Source: a virus. From it: 32,117 nucleotides of DNA. The position numbers were made by a program, and so were the translations under genes. Under the pieces are notes generated by a model that saw only the letters and a list, made by a program, of their open reading frames with translations, was not told the origin of the DNA and made no database searches. The stretch lies in the IMG/VR virus record IMGVR_UViG_3300024336_000035, positions 1 to 32,117 of that record; one strand, written 5' to 3'. Of this stretch, positions 1 to 5,368 are shown in pieces (positions within the stretch are counted from its first letter, which is position 1; each line of letters starts with the position of its first letter).

Positions 1-48
1 TACTGCCCTTTCAAGGCAGAGAAGAGGGATTGTTCCCCTCTGGAGCTA
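1..48 (+). tRNA. tRNA-Glu (TTC), 5' end outside window
   Basis: The 3' part of a tRNA. The anticodon arm CTGCC-CTTTCAA-GGCAG gives anticodon TTC, followed by a T-arm GAGGG-ATTGTTC-CCCTC and the 3' acceptor strand. The D-arm and 5' acceptor lie left of the window. A second Glu(TTC) follows seven bases later. Confidence 0.8.
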
Positions 49-54
49 CACAGC

Positions 55-125
55 GTCTATTGGACTATCGGTTTATGTCACAGCCCTTTCAAGGCTGAGA
101 GCGGGGTTCGATTCCCCGATAGACG
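55..125 (+). tRNA. tRNA-Glu (TTC)
   Basis: Full cloverleaf: acceptor GTCTATT/GATAGAC, anticodon arm CAGCC-CTTTCAA-GGCTG, T-arm GGGG-TTCGATT-CCCC. Anticodon TTC reads GAA/GAG. Confidence 0.92.
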
Positions 126-212
126 ACGCAGCGTTGGTATTTAAGGAGTTGACACCACGTGTTTAGAAAATCAAACTGAAATTCCAAAGTCCAATCGCGT
201 AATTGGACAATT

Positions 213-285
213 GGTTCCATCGTCTAGAAGGAAAGGATACGGGCTTCTCAAGCCCGAGATTAGGGTTCGATCCCCTATGGAACTA
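213..285 (+). tRNA. tRNA-Glu (CTC)
   Basis: Acceptor GGTTCCA/TGGAACT, anticodon arm CGGGC-TTCTCAA-GCCCG (anticodon CTC), T-arm TAGGG-TTCGATC-CCCTA. This is the third Glu tRNA in 285 bases and covers GAG specifically. Confidence 0.92.
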
Positions 286-374
286 CACTTGAGAGCGTTA
301 AAGGCGTATATGCTTTGGTTGACGAACCATTGTATTAGAAAAACAAAGGTGTAATTCCTTACCTCGAATCCAAT

Positions 375-441
375 TGAGAAACCTAAAAAGAGCACCAGAC
401 TGATAAACTTGTGGTCACTGGTTCAACTCCAGTCTTTGCAT
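375..441 (+). pseudogene. possible degenerate tRNA-Ile (GAT-like) remnant
   Basis: A sound T-arm (ACTGG-TTCAACT-CCAGT at 417-433) follows a loop CTGATAA like that of the Ile(GAT) tRNAs at 4320 and 4401. The anticodon stem pairs poorly, no proper D-arm is visible and only a weak acceptor partner exists. I read it as a decayed tRNA. The rest of the 228-base gap from 286 to 513 holds a second fragment resembling a tRNA 5' half (about 474-498), with no gene. Confidence 0.3.
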
Positions 442-513
442 TATAGTGATGATCCGTTTCGGCGGGGGAGCTAGAAGCAATGTAGCTCAGTAAAGAGATT
501 GGTTTCCATTAAT

Positions 514-586
514 GTACACGTGGCTGAGAGGCATAGGCACTGGATTGCAAACCCGGAGGACGTCAGTTCGATTCTGACCGTGTACT
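514..586 (+). tRNA. tRNA-Cys (GCA)
   Basis: Perfect 7-bp acceptor GTACACG/CGTGTAC, anticodon loop TTGCAAA (GCA), T-arm GTCAG-TTCGATT-CTGAC. One A-C mismatch closes the anticodon stem. Confidence 0.92.
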
Positions 587-606
587 CAAACAAAAAAACA
601 TACATG

Positions 607-679
607 GTGGCTATAGTGATAATGGTTAGCACGTCCGGCTGTGACCCAGATAGTGCGGGTTCGAATCCCGCTAGTCACC
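607..679 (+). tRNA. tRNA-His (GTG)
   Basis: Acceptor GTGGCTA/TAGTCAC, anticodon loop CTGTGAC (GTG), T-arm GCGGG-TTCGAAT-CCCGC. A G at 606 opposite C679 could give the extra G-1:C73 pair expected of tRNA-His. It is the only tRNA in the window followed by a full encoded CCA. Confidence 0.92.
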
Positions 680-725
680 CCATAATAGTTTACAGAAGGG
701 TTCTATTCAAAAACCCAATCCAATT

Positions 726-797
726 TCCGACGTAGCTAATGGGTAAAGCGTCTGTTTGTTAAACAGGGTAATGCAAGTTCAAATCTTGTCGTCGGAG
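726..797 (+). tRNA. tRNA-Asn (GTT)
   Basis: Perfect acceptor TCCGACG/CGTCGGA, anticodon arm TCTGT-TTGTTAA-ACAGG (GTT), T-arm GCAAG-TTCAAAT-CTTGT. Ordinary class I architecture, unlike the second GTT tRNA at 1455. Confidence 0.93.
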
Positions 798-876
798 CAA
801 AAATTTTAAAACTATTTAGAGCGTTAGTCTGTATATTTTTGTATTCTTTAATACTTATAATAAAGAGGAAATTTAT

Positions 877-1452
877 ATGGATAATGCAAAAAGATTTAAG
901 GGGTCTGGTAATAGCATTTGTAAACATTGTGGAATGAAATTTGATGATGGTAGAAAATTAGGAGGGCATAGTGTTAGTTGCAAATCAAATCCAAATAGAA
1001 ATAATTGGATAAAAAAAGTAACCGATGGTCATCCTAGACAAAATGTATCTGATGAAACCAAATCAAAAATACGAAAAACTATAAATGAAAAAATTAAAGA
1101 TGGAACATGACATAATTCATTTTCCAAAAGTAGAACACATTTATATGATAGTAAATGCAATGGTATGGTTAAATTATATGGCAAATGAGAATTAAATTAT
1201 GCCAAATGATTAGATGATAATGATATCCTATGAAGAAGACCAAAAGAAAATTTTTATTATGAATATGAAAATAAAGGGCATAGATATACTCCAGATTTTT
1301 ATTTGATTAAACAAAAACAATATGTTGAAGTAAAGGGTTATAAGACTCCAAAAGATGAAGCTAAGTGGGAATGATTCCCACTTGAATTGGAAATTCTTAC
1401 TGGAAAAGAATTGTTTAAAATGGGATTAATAGAATCTTATAGAAAAATATAA
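877..1452 (+). CDS. zinc-finger PD-(D/E)XK endonuclease (homing type), UGA-recoded
   Basis: Protein of 191 aa when TGA is read as Trp; in the standard code it stops after 77 aa. Residues 15-35 form a C2HC zinc finger (C15, C18, H31, C35). The C-terminal half has D140, E151 and K153 in the arrangement PDF...EVKG, the PD-(D/E)XK nuclease signature with a TnsA-like feel. Five in-frame TGA codons (1108, 1186, 1207, 1231, 1372) all fit Trp, for instance in ELNYAKW and KWEWFP. An AAAGAGG site precedes the start at 877. The position between tRNA genes is typical of homing endonucleases. Nuclease role is inferred from motifs. Confidence 0.82.
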
Positions 1453-1454
1453 AT

Positions 1455-1540
1455 TCATGTGTGACCGAGAGGCCGATGGTGGCAGACTGTTAATCTGTTT
1501 CGCGAGAGCGACGTCGTAGGTTCGAATCCTACCGCATGAG
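1455..1540 (+). tRNA. class II tRNA with anticodon GTT (Tyr-like body)
   Basis: Acceptor TCATGTG/CGCATGA, anticodon arm GCAGA-CTGTTAA-TCTGT, T-arm GTAGG-TTCGAAT-CCTAC and a long variable arm with stem TCGC-GAGA-GCGA. Long arm, D-arm and the GCAGACTGT start of the anticodon arm resemble bacterial tRNA-Tyr, in which the loop is CTGTAAA. Here base 36 is T, so the anticodon reads Asn codons AAC/AAT. A regular tRNA-Asn (726) and a regular tRNA-Tyr (3842) are both present. Charging identity is unclear. Confidence 0.8.
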
Positions 1541-1550
1541 CAATACAAAT

Positions 1551-1622
1551 TCCCCTGTAGTTTAATTGGCAGAATAAGGCTCTTGTAAAGCTTTGGTATC
1601 GGATCGTGGCCGGTCGGGGGAT
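1551..1622 (+). tRNA. tRNA-Thr (TGT)
   Basis: Acceptor TCCCCTG/CGGGGGA, anticodon arm AGGCT-CTTGTAA-AGCTT (TGT). The T-loop is ATCGTGG, with A54 and T58 instead of the usual T54 and A58; four other tRNAs here share this swap. Confidence 0.88.
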
Positions 1623-1654
1623 CAAAATTATTTTCAAATAAGCGAAAATAACGC

Positions 1655-1691
1655 TTGACTTTGTCAATATAATCTTGTATCTTCAGGTATG
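1655..1691 (+). promoter_or_regulatory. recurrent phage promoter, copy 1
   Basis: TTGACT (1655-1660), 17-base spacer, TATCTT (1678-1683), followed by CAGGTATGA. The whole string AACGCTTGACTTT ... TCTTGTATCTTCAGGTAT recurs at six further places in the window. It drives the small genes at 1689 and 1822 and probably the tRNA-Arg at 1983. Confidence 0.85.
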
Positions 1692-1820
1692 AAAAAGAAA
1701 CTAATAAGAAAAGACAAAAATCGCATCCGACCTGAGATGCGTACCACAATTCCAACTCGGAAAGTGTTTAAGGATAAGACTAAATATAATCGTAAATCTA
1801 AACACAAAAAAGGCTGGTAA
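1689..1820 (+). CDS. small basic phage protein
   Basis: 43 aa, very rich in Lys and Arg, ending in TKYNRKSKHKKGW. Short basic proteins with a similar KDKTKYNRK tail occur in many tailed phages; function unknown, nucleic-acid binding is a guess from charge. The only suitable ATG (1689) sits about six bases past the -10 box, inside the conserved promoter string, so the mRNA would be leaderless or nearly so. In other copies of this promoter the same ATG is not the likely start. Four Lys codons follow quickly after the start. Confidence 0.6.
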   Translation: MKKKLIRKDKNRIRPEMRTTIPTRKVFKDKTKYNRKSKHKKGW

Positions 1821-1821
1821 A

Positions 1822-1992
1822 ATGAAAATTGTATATGTGGTACTAAGTAAATTAAAATATGGAAACCGAGATTCAGAAATTGACTCGGCATACGAATCCA
1901 AACCGGACGCTAAAGCGTACGTTAAGGAACAAAATGATAAAAATTCCATGTGGAAATATACAGTACAAAAAGTAAAAATCACGCTCCCATAG
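1822..1992 (+). CDS. small hypothetical phage protein overlapping a tRNA gene
   Basis: 56 aa, starting MKIVYVVLSKLKYG one base after the stop of the previous gene. The layout (short beta start, then a region on residue identity to the sender frame ESKPDAKAYVKEQ) resembles small phage proteins of the MKIYVV type whose function is unknown. Its TAG stop at 1990-1992 lies inside the tRNA-Arg gene that starts at 1983, so the last three codons share bases with the tRNA acceptor stem. No membrane segment or metal motif is seen. Confidence 0.6.
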   Translation: MKIVYVVLSKLKYGNRDSEIDSAYESKPDAKAYVKEQNDKNSMWKYTVQKVKITLP

Positions 1993-2057
1993 CTCAGCTG
2001 GAATAGAGCACTTGGCTACGAACCAAGGGGTCGGAGGTTCAAATCCTTCTGGGAGTA
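1983..2057 (+). tRNA. tRNA-Arg (ACG)
   Basis: Acceptor GCTCCCA/TGGGAGT, anticodon arm CTTGG-CTACGAA-CCAAG (ACG, likely read as ICG), T-arm GGAGG-TTCAAAT-CCTTC. Confidence 0.93.
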
Positions 2058-2167
2058 CTTAAAATAAAATCACTTTTTTGAAATAAAAATGGTGTTTGGG
2101 CTTATAACCTAATATATATATACAAATACGGAATGAGAAAAAAAGTTAAGAAAATTGAAAAAAACGC

Positions 2168-2202
2168 TTGACTTTTACATTTAAATCTTGTATATTGATC
2201 AT
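2168..2202 (+). promoter_or_regulatory. recurrent phage promoter, copy 2, upstream of the large structured RNA
   Basis: AACGCTTGACTTT with TTGACT at 2168-2173, 17-base spacer ending in TCTTG, -10 TATATT (2191-2196). Upstream half matches the other copies exactly, but the downstream string TCTTCAGGTAT is replaced by TATTGATCATCG. No protein gene follows for about 1.4 kb, so this copy appears to drive an RNA. Confidence 0.82.
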
Positions 2203-3040
2203 CGACACGAAAGAGTGTCAAAGTTTTTTGAAATTATAGAATTCGGATGTATGGATTCGCTTCACCTTCGGGTGATGAAGATAACCCTACGAAAGTGGGA
2301 CTAAAGGGCTCGTAGAACAGCCGCTCTTAGTAATAGGAGACATCTATACAATGGTTTAACATATGAACCTCAGATTCCACCAGGAACGAGAGGATTGTAT
2401 CTGGTTGTCGTGGAACAGCCGGTGAGGAGAAATCCAATAGGGATTGCCAGAGCGTCTTGTTCAAGGTAGGGATACTGAGGGCTTGATTCTAGTAATTATG
2501 TGTATTTTCTAGGGAAAGCATTGCATGAGTGGTAAAACGCTGGATTGTAATGTATAACTAAACATTTCATCGCAGGGTGAAACTGGAAATAATTAAGAAC
2601 CGCTAAAATTCCTTATCCAGGAAATGGTATGAATCTGAATGGTATGTGTTCCTCAAAAGGGAGGACGCCATCGCTGGTCGGCGCAGATTCTAATATCCAC
2701 AATACATCATGAATCGCCTCATTGGTTAGGCAATTCGCATTCTAAGCGAACTGGTGTGGGTTCAATTCCCACTTCACTGAAAAGTAAAAAGACCGACAGC
2801 GTTTAGGAGCAAAATTCCCTAATCCCTGACATCTTCGGATGAATCGGGGGCAACCAAACTCACAAGGTGCGGATGTTTTATGGCGAAAGTTCTAGTGGTG
2901 TTAAAACCTTAGTCAGTCCTGCAAGATTGAATAGCAATAAGTAACTGTGGAGATAACCTGAACGATAAGAGTGGTAGGCTAAACCTACTGGGACTGGTAT
3001 CTTACTACTCGCAAGAGTATAGACCCTAGCGGGTTGTCGT
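2203..3040 (+). ncRNA. candidate large ornate structured RNA with nested tRNA-Arg
   Basis: About 840 bases with no plausible reading frame, led by a promoter at 2168. Folding signs visible by eye: hairpin GACAC/GTGTC at 2204-2219 right at the predicted start; TCACC-TTCG-GGTGA (2262-2275); CCTAC-GAAA-GTGGG (2286-2299); CATC-TTCG-GATG (2830-2841) within a longer stem; GTAGG-CTAAA-CCTAC (near 2981); TACTC-GCAA-GAGTA (3006-3019). A 12-base string GGTTGTCGTGGA occurs at 2403-2414 and again at 3032-3043, on either side of the tRNA-Arg at 2707. Size, tetraloops, phage origin and tRNA neighbours recall the GOLLD and ROOL giant RNAs; I cannot confirm membership. Ends are approximate. Confidence 0.6.
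2707..2780 (+). tRNA. tRNA-Arg (TCT), weak acceptor stem
   Basis: D-arm GCCT/AGGC, perfect anticodon arm TTCGC-ATTCTAA-GCGAA (TCT), T-arm GTGGG-TTCAATT-CCCAC. The acceptor strands TCATGAA and TTCACTG pair at only five of seven positions. It lies inside the structured RNA region and is one of few tRNAs here not followed by CA or CT. A cleaner Arg(TCT) exists at 3763, so this copy may be decaying or serve as part of the larger RNA. Confidence 0.75.
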
Positions 3041-3194
3041 GGACACAGGAAGGAATAAATAATCTTCCCAAAGGGATACTATAAAGGGTATAATCTCAAC
3101 CCTACCAAGGACATATCGGATACGATCAAAATTCAATTTCCACTTATTTAAAATTAGAATAACATCGTAATGGGTTCGATTCCCATTGTGTCCA
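3041..3194 (+). ncRNA. oversized tRNA-like structure
   Basis: GGACACA (3041-3047) pairs perfectly with TGTGTCC (3187-3193), and two further pairs (GT 3039-3040 with AC) extend the stem. A textbook T-arm ATGGG-TTCGATT-CCCAT ends exactly at the acceptor strand, and the 3' end reads A-CA like the phage tRNAs. A small hairpin GGAAG/CTTCC follows the 5' strand where a D-arm would sit. The molecule is 154 bases, about 80 too many for a tRNA. It could be an intron-containing tRNA, or the tRNA-like end of the structured RNA, as in tmRNA. Confidence 0.6.
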
Positions 3195-3220
3195 CAATCA
3201 AAAATTAAAATTAGGTAAAT

Positions 3221-3293
3221 GGCATTGTATTCCAACGGCAGAGAAAGCGGTTTCAAAAATCGTCCAGTGTGAGTTCGAATCTCACCAATGCTA
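3221..3293 (+). tRNA. tRNA with anticodon CAA (Leu by anticodon), class I body
   Basis: Acceptor GGCATTG/CAATGCT, anticodon arm GCGGT-TTCAAAA-ATCGT (CAA), variable loop of only five bases, T-arm GTGAG-TTCGAAT-CTCAC. Bacterial tRNA-Leu normally has a long variable arm; this one does not. Two G-T pairs weaken the anticodon stem. Confidence 0.85.
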
Positions 3294-3307
3294 CAAAAAC
3301 AAATAAT

Positions 3308-3382
3308 GGTCCTCTGGCCCAACTGGTAGAGGCGTGCGGCTTAGACCCGTTCAATGTCAGGGTTCGACTCCCTGGGGGACTA
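3308..3382 (+). tRNA. tRNA-Leu (TAG), short variable loop
   Basis: Acceptor GGTCCTC/GGGGACT, anticodon loop CTTAGAC (TAG, reads CTN), T-arm CAGGG-TTCGACT-CCCTG. The variable loop CAATGT is short, again unusual for Leu. Confidence 0.86.
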
Positions 3383-3390
3383 CATACATA

Positions 3391-3462
3391 GGGGTATAGT
3401 GTTTAACGGTAGCACGATGGTCTCCAAAACCATGAAGATCGGGTTCGAATCCTGATACCCCT
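3391..3462 (+). tRNA. tRNA-Trp (CCA)
   Basis: Perfect acceptor GGGGTAT/ATACCCC, anticodon arm ATGGT-CTCCAAA-ACCAT (CCA), T-arm TCGGG-TTCGAAT-CCTGA. It reads TGG. It does not by standard rules read the TGA codons this phage uses as Trp. Confidence 0.92.
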
Positions 3463-3470
3463 GCACAAAC

Positions 3471-3543
3471 GCACCCGTAGCTCAGTTGGCAGAGCAGGAG
3501 TCTCTTAAACTCAAGGTCGTAGGATCGTAACCTACCGGGTGTA
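3471..3543 (+). tRNA. tRNA-Lys (CTT)
   Basis: Acceptor GCACCCG/CGGGTGT, D-arm GCTC/GAGC, anticodon loop CTCTTAA (CTT), T-arm GTAGG-ATCGTAA-CCTAC. T-loop has A54 and T58. Confidence 0.9.
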
Positions 3544-3571
3544 CAAAATTTAAAAAGAAAGGGTTATTAAA

Positions 3572-3757
3572 ATGACAGTAGATGAACGATACGCAATAGA
3601 TAGGGAATTTACATATTTCGGAGCATTGAGATTTGTATTGTACTTTATCGCTGGATTGTCTTTAATGTCTCACGGTCTTGTTATGGCTGGGGCAATGATT
3701 TCAATCGGTGCAACCATCGAAGTGGGCCGAAGAATATGGTTCAAGTTTAAAGATTAA
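3572..3757 (+). CDS. small two-helix membrane protein
   Basis: 61 aa preceded by AAAGAAAGGG. After a charged N-terminus (about 20 residues) there are two hydrophobic stretches, roughly residues 18-37 and 38-50, then a basic C-terminus (RRIWFKFKD). Likely an inner-membrane miniprotein expressed with the tRNA cluster. I do not recognise the family; a role in lysis or superinfection control is possible but unsupported. Confidence 0.65.
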   Translation: MTVDERYAIDREFTYFGALRFVLYFIAGLSLMSHGLVMAGAMISIGATIEVGRRIWFKFKD

Positions 3758-3762
3758 GCACT

Positions 3763-3836
3763 GCTCCCATAGTGTAACAGGATTAGCACAAGAGCCTTCT
3801 AAGCTTTTAGTCGGGGTTCGAATCCCTGTGGGAGTA
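3763..3836 (+). tRNA. tRNA-Arg (TCT), second copy
   Basis: Perfect acceptor GCTCCCA/TGGGAGT (G-T first pair), anticodon loop CTTCTAA (TCT), T-arm CGGGG-TTCGAAT-CCCTG. Serves AGA/AGG. Confidence 0.92.
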
Positions 3837-3841
3837 CACAA

Positions 3842-3923
3842 CCCGTTATTGGGCAAGTGGATGCCCCGCGGCCTGTAAAGCCGTCGTCTATGGACAATGT
3901 TGGTTCGACTCCATCTAACGGGA
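3842..3923 (+). tRNA. tRNA-Tyr (GTA)
   Basis: Perfect acceptor CCCGTTA/TAACGGG, anticodon arm GCGGC-CTGTAAA-GCCGT (GTA), long variable arm (about 15 bases, class II), T-loop TTCGACT. This is the normal counterpart of the Tyr-like GTT tRNA at 1455. Confidence 0.92.
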
Positions 3924-3937
3924 CAAAAATTAAATAT

Positions 3938-4010
3938 GGCCTAATAGCTCCAATGGTAGAGCGGAGGTGTGAAGTACCTCGCGTTGCTAGTTCGAATCTG
4001 GCTTAGGCCG
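3938..4010 (+). tRNA. tRNA-Phe (GAA)
   Basis: Perfect acceptor GGCCTAA/TTAGGCC, anticodon arm GAGGT-GTGAAGT-ACCTC (GAA), T-arm GCTAG-TTCGAAT-CTGGC. The 148 bases after it hold no gene; they include a 12-base palindrome GAAGTGCACTTC at 4116-4127. Confidence 0.93.
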
Positions 4011-4157
4011 CTATGTGACAACTTTAAATGGTATAGGTACAATTATCATTTAATCGGAATAACCCTAGAATCAATGCCGTACAATGAATCGGGAGAAACG
4101 GCCAATTGTAATGATGAAGTGCACTTCGGTTACAAACGAAATTCCAGTCACAATTTT

Positions 4158-4227
4158 CGCAGTGAGACAGGCGTGTAAGTGTCGGCTCATATTCGGCAAC
4201 TCGGGAGTTCAAGTCTCCCCACTGCGA
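4158..4227 (+). tRNA. tRNA-Met (CAT)
   Basis: Perfect acceptor CGCAGTG/CACTGCG, anticodon arm GTCGG-CTCATAT-TCGGC (CAT), T-arm GGGAG-TTCAAGT-CTCCC. The 1-72 pair is formed, which argues against an initiator tRNA. A CAT tRNA read as Ile2 after lysidine modification cannot be excluded. Confidence 0.88.
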
Positions 4228-4319
4228 CATTAGATGTATCTCGTTATCACTACACAACTTACATCAATTTTTAGGGCTTGTGCAAAGTTTCCCCCAAAAC
4301 ACCGCATGAGTCCGCACCT

Positions 4320-4393
4320 ATCTCGGTAGCTCAGTTGGTTAGAGCGTTGGTCTGATAAACCAAAGGTCGTTGGTTCAATTCCAACTCGAGGTA
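4320..4393 (+). tRNA. tRNA-Ile (GAT)
   Basis: Acceptor ATCTCGG/TCGAGGT, D-arm GCTC/GAGC, perfect anticodon arm TTGGT-CTGATAA-ACCAA (GAT), T-arm GTTGG-TTCAATT-CCAAC. Confidence 0.93.
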
Positions 4394-4400
4394 CATACAT

Positions 4401-4471
4401 TCTCCAGTAGTTCAACGGTAGAACTTTGGTCTGATATACCAAGAATGGCAGTTCAAGTCTGCTCTGGAGCA
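4401..4471 (+). tRNA. tRNA-Ile (GAT), second copy with open 1-72 pair
   Basis: Acceptor TCTCCAG/CTGGAGC with a T-C mismatch at the first pair, anticodon arm TTGGT-CTGATAT-ACCAA (GAT), T-arm GGCAG-TTCAAGT-CTGCT. The anticodon stem is identical to the first Ile tRNA. Confidence 0.88.
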
Positions 4472-4477
4472 CAACAC

Positions 4478-4548
4478 GCTGGATTAGTTTAATGGTAGAA
4501 TTTCTCTTTTACATGGAGAAGGCGCGGGTTCAATTCCCCCATCCAGTA
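4478..4548 (+). tRNA. tRNA-Val (TAC)
   Basis: Acceptor GCTGGAT/ATCCAGT, anticodon arm TCTCT-TTTACAT-GGAGA (TAC), T-arm GCGGG-TTCAATT-CCCCC with one mismatch. Confidence 0.88.
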
Positions 4549-4553
4549 CACAT

Positions 4554-4628
4554 GCTCTCGTAGCTCAACTGGAATAGAGTTCTTGGTTTCGACCCAAAAG
4601 GTTGCAGGTTCGAGTCCTGCCGAGAGTA
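4554..4628 (+). tRNA. tRNA-Arg (TCG)
   Basis: Acceptor GCTCTCG/CGAGAGT, anticodon loop TTTCGAC (TCG), T-arm GCAGG-TTCGAGT-CCTGC. Reads CGA/CGG. Confidence 0.91.
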
Positions 4629-4633
4629 CACAT

Positions 4634-4722
4634 GCTCCCATAGCTTAATGTAAAGCCCCTGTCTTATAAACAGGTCAGATTCTGATAAAGTCGAGATGTT
4701 GGTTCAAGTCCAGCTGGGAGTA
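4634..4722 (+). tRNA. long-variable-arm tRNA with anticodon TAT
   Basis: Acceptor GCTCCCA/TGGGAGT, anticodon arm CCTGT-CTTATAA-ACAGG (TAT, Ile codon ATA), T-arm GTTGG-TTCAAGT-CCAGC. The variable region is 23 bases with a possible stem TCAG-ATT-CTGA, unlike any normal tRNA-Ile. The D-loop is short and lacks the usual GG. If base 36 were A the anticodon would be Leu TAA, so a Leu-type ancestor is possible. Confidence 0.78.
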
Positions 4723-4728
4723 CAATAA

Positions 4729-4800
4729 CATGTCTAAGATATAGACATGAGCGAATAACGTGTCTAAATATCGTCAAAATTAAGACATGTTCTAAGTACA
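4729..4800 (+). repeat. two stacked inverted repeats built on ACATGTCT
   Basis: CATGTCTA (4729-4736) pairs perfectly with TAGACATG (4742-4749). ACGTGTCT (4758-4765) pairs with AGACATGT (4793-4800). They lie between the tRNA at 4634 and the lipoprotein gene at 4846. No T-run follows, so an operator pair or RNA-processing hairpins are more likely than a terminator. Confidence 0.6.
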
Positions 4801-4845
4801 TGTTGCAACAGACGACATGACAATTGGAAAGAAGGGGATAAAATT

Positions 4846-5271
4846 ATGTTGCAAAAATTAAGTCTAATATTAATAATTATAATGTTAATAATGTCATGTG
4901 GAGAACCATGTATTACTGAAGACATTATTTATCCGATAATTACCGATACTACTGAATATTTCATTGTAAGTTCAGAATGGTACGGTGAACAAACACTTAT
5001 GTATAGAATTTCATTTGAAATTATAAATGTAAATAAATCAATTCATGCAACAACGGCACATGTTAAAGAATATTCCGATGATAATATTAATTATTATTGG
5101 TTATTGTATGGCCGCCAAGAAGCACAATGTGATAGTTTGGAATTGGATTATCAATGGCGGGTTGATCTGTGGTATGATTCTATTCATTTTGACATCGATT
5201 CTATTGATGTTTCTATTCAACTCGATTCATTAATTATAGAAAAACGGATATATGATATAAATATAATTTAA
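4846..5271 (+). CDS. predicted phage lipoprotein
   Basis: 141 aa. Residues 1-18 form a strongly hydrophobic signal segment ending in a lipobox-like LIMSC, which predicts lipid attachment at Cys18. The rest is rich in Tyr, Asp, Ser and Ile with an alternating hydrophobic pattern that suggests a beta-rich extracytoplasmic domain. Start ATG 4846 follows AAGAAGGGGATAAAATT. It stands alone between tRNAs. Outer spanin or superinfection-exclusion lipoprotein are candidate roles; the sequence does not decide between them. Confidence 0.72.
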   Translation: MLQKLSLILIIIMLIMSCGEPCITEDIIYPIITDTTEYFIVSSEWYGEQTLMYRISFEIINVNKSIHATTAHVKEYSDDNINYYWLLYGRQEAQCDSLELDYQWRVDLWYDSIHFDIDSIDVSIQLDSLIIEKRIYDINII

Positions 5272-5276
5272 CAAAT

Positions 5277-5359
5277 GGAAGGTACCGCTGAATGGCCGGC
5301 AACAAGGTTTGAACCCTTGGGTGTCCTTACGGGCAGGAGTTCGATTCTTCTACCTTCCT
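5277..5359 (+). tRNA. tRNA-Ser (TGA)
   Basis: Perfect acceptor GGAAGGT/ACCTTCC, anticodon arm CAAGG-TTTGAAC-CCTTG (TGA), long variable arm with GTCC-TTAC-GGGC, T-arm AGGAG-TTCGATT-CTTCT. Typical class II serine tRNA reading TCA. Confidence 0.93.
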
Positions 5360-5368
5360 CACATTTTA

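Noticed and set aside
171-395. Reverse-strand reading frames across the tRNA and gene regions
   Set aside because: They overlap tRNAs or well-supported + strand genes, lack ribosome sites and show no recognisable protein pattern.
1108-1110. TGA read as Gly (code of some Gracilibacteria and SR1)
   Set aside because: Positions in GIY-YIG (before IK), gp25 (before PYV) and KWEWFP fit Trp by family pattern; Gly would not fit them.
2203-3040. Group I or group II intron
   Set aside because: I could not see a G-binding core, a domain V or flanking exons of a split gene. The fold signs fit a free RNA better.
3221-3293. Candidate opal suppressor: the loop contains TTTCAAA, which could show a TCA anticodon
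   Set aside because: Shifting the loop by one base destroys the anticodon stem. The best pairing (GCGGT with ATCGT) gives anticodon CAA.
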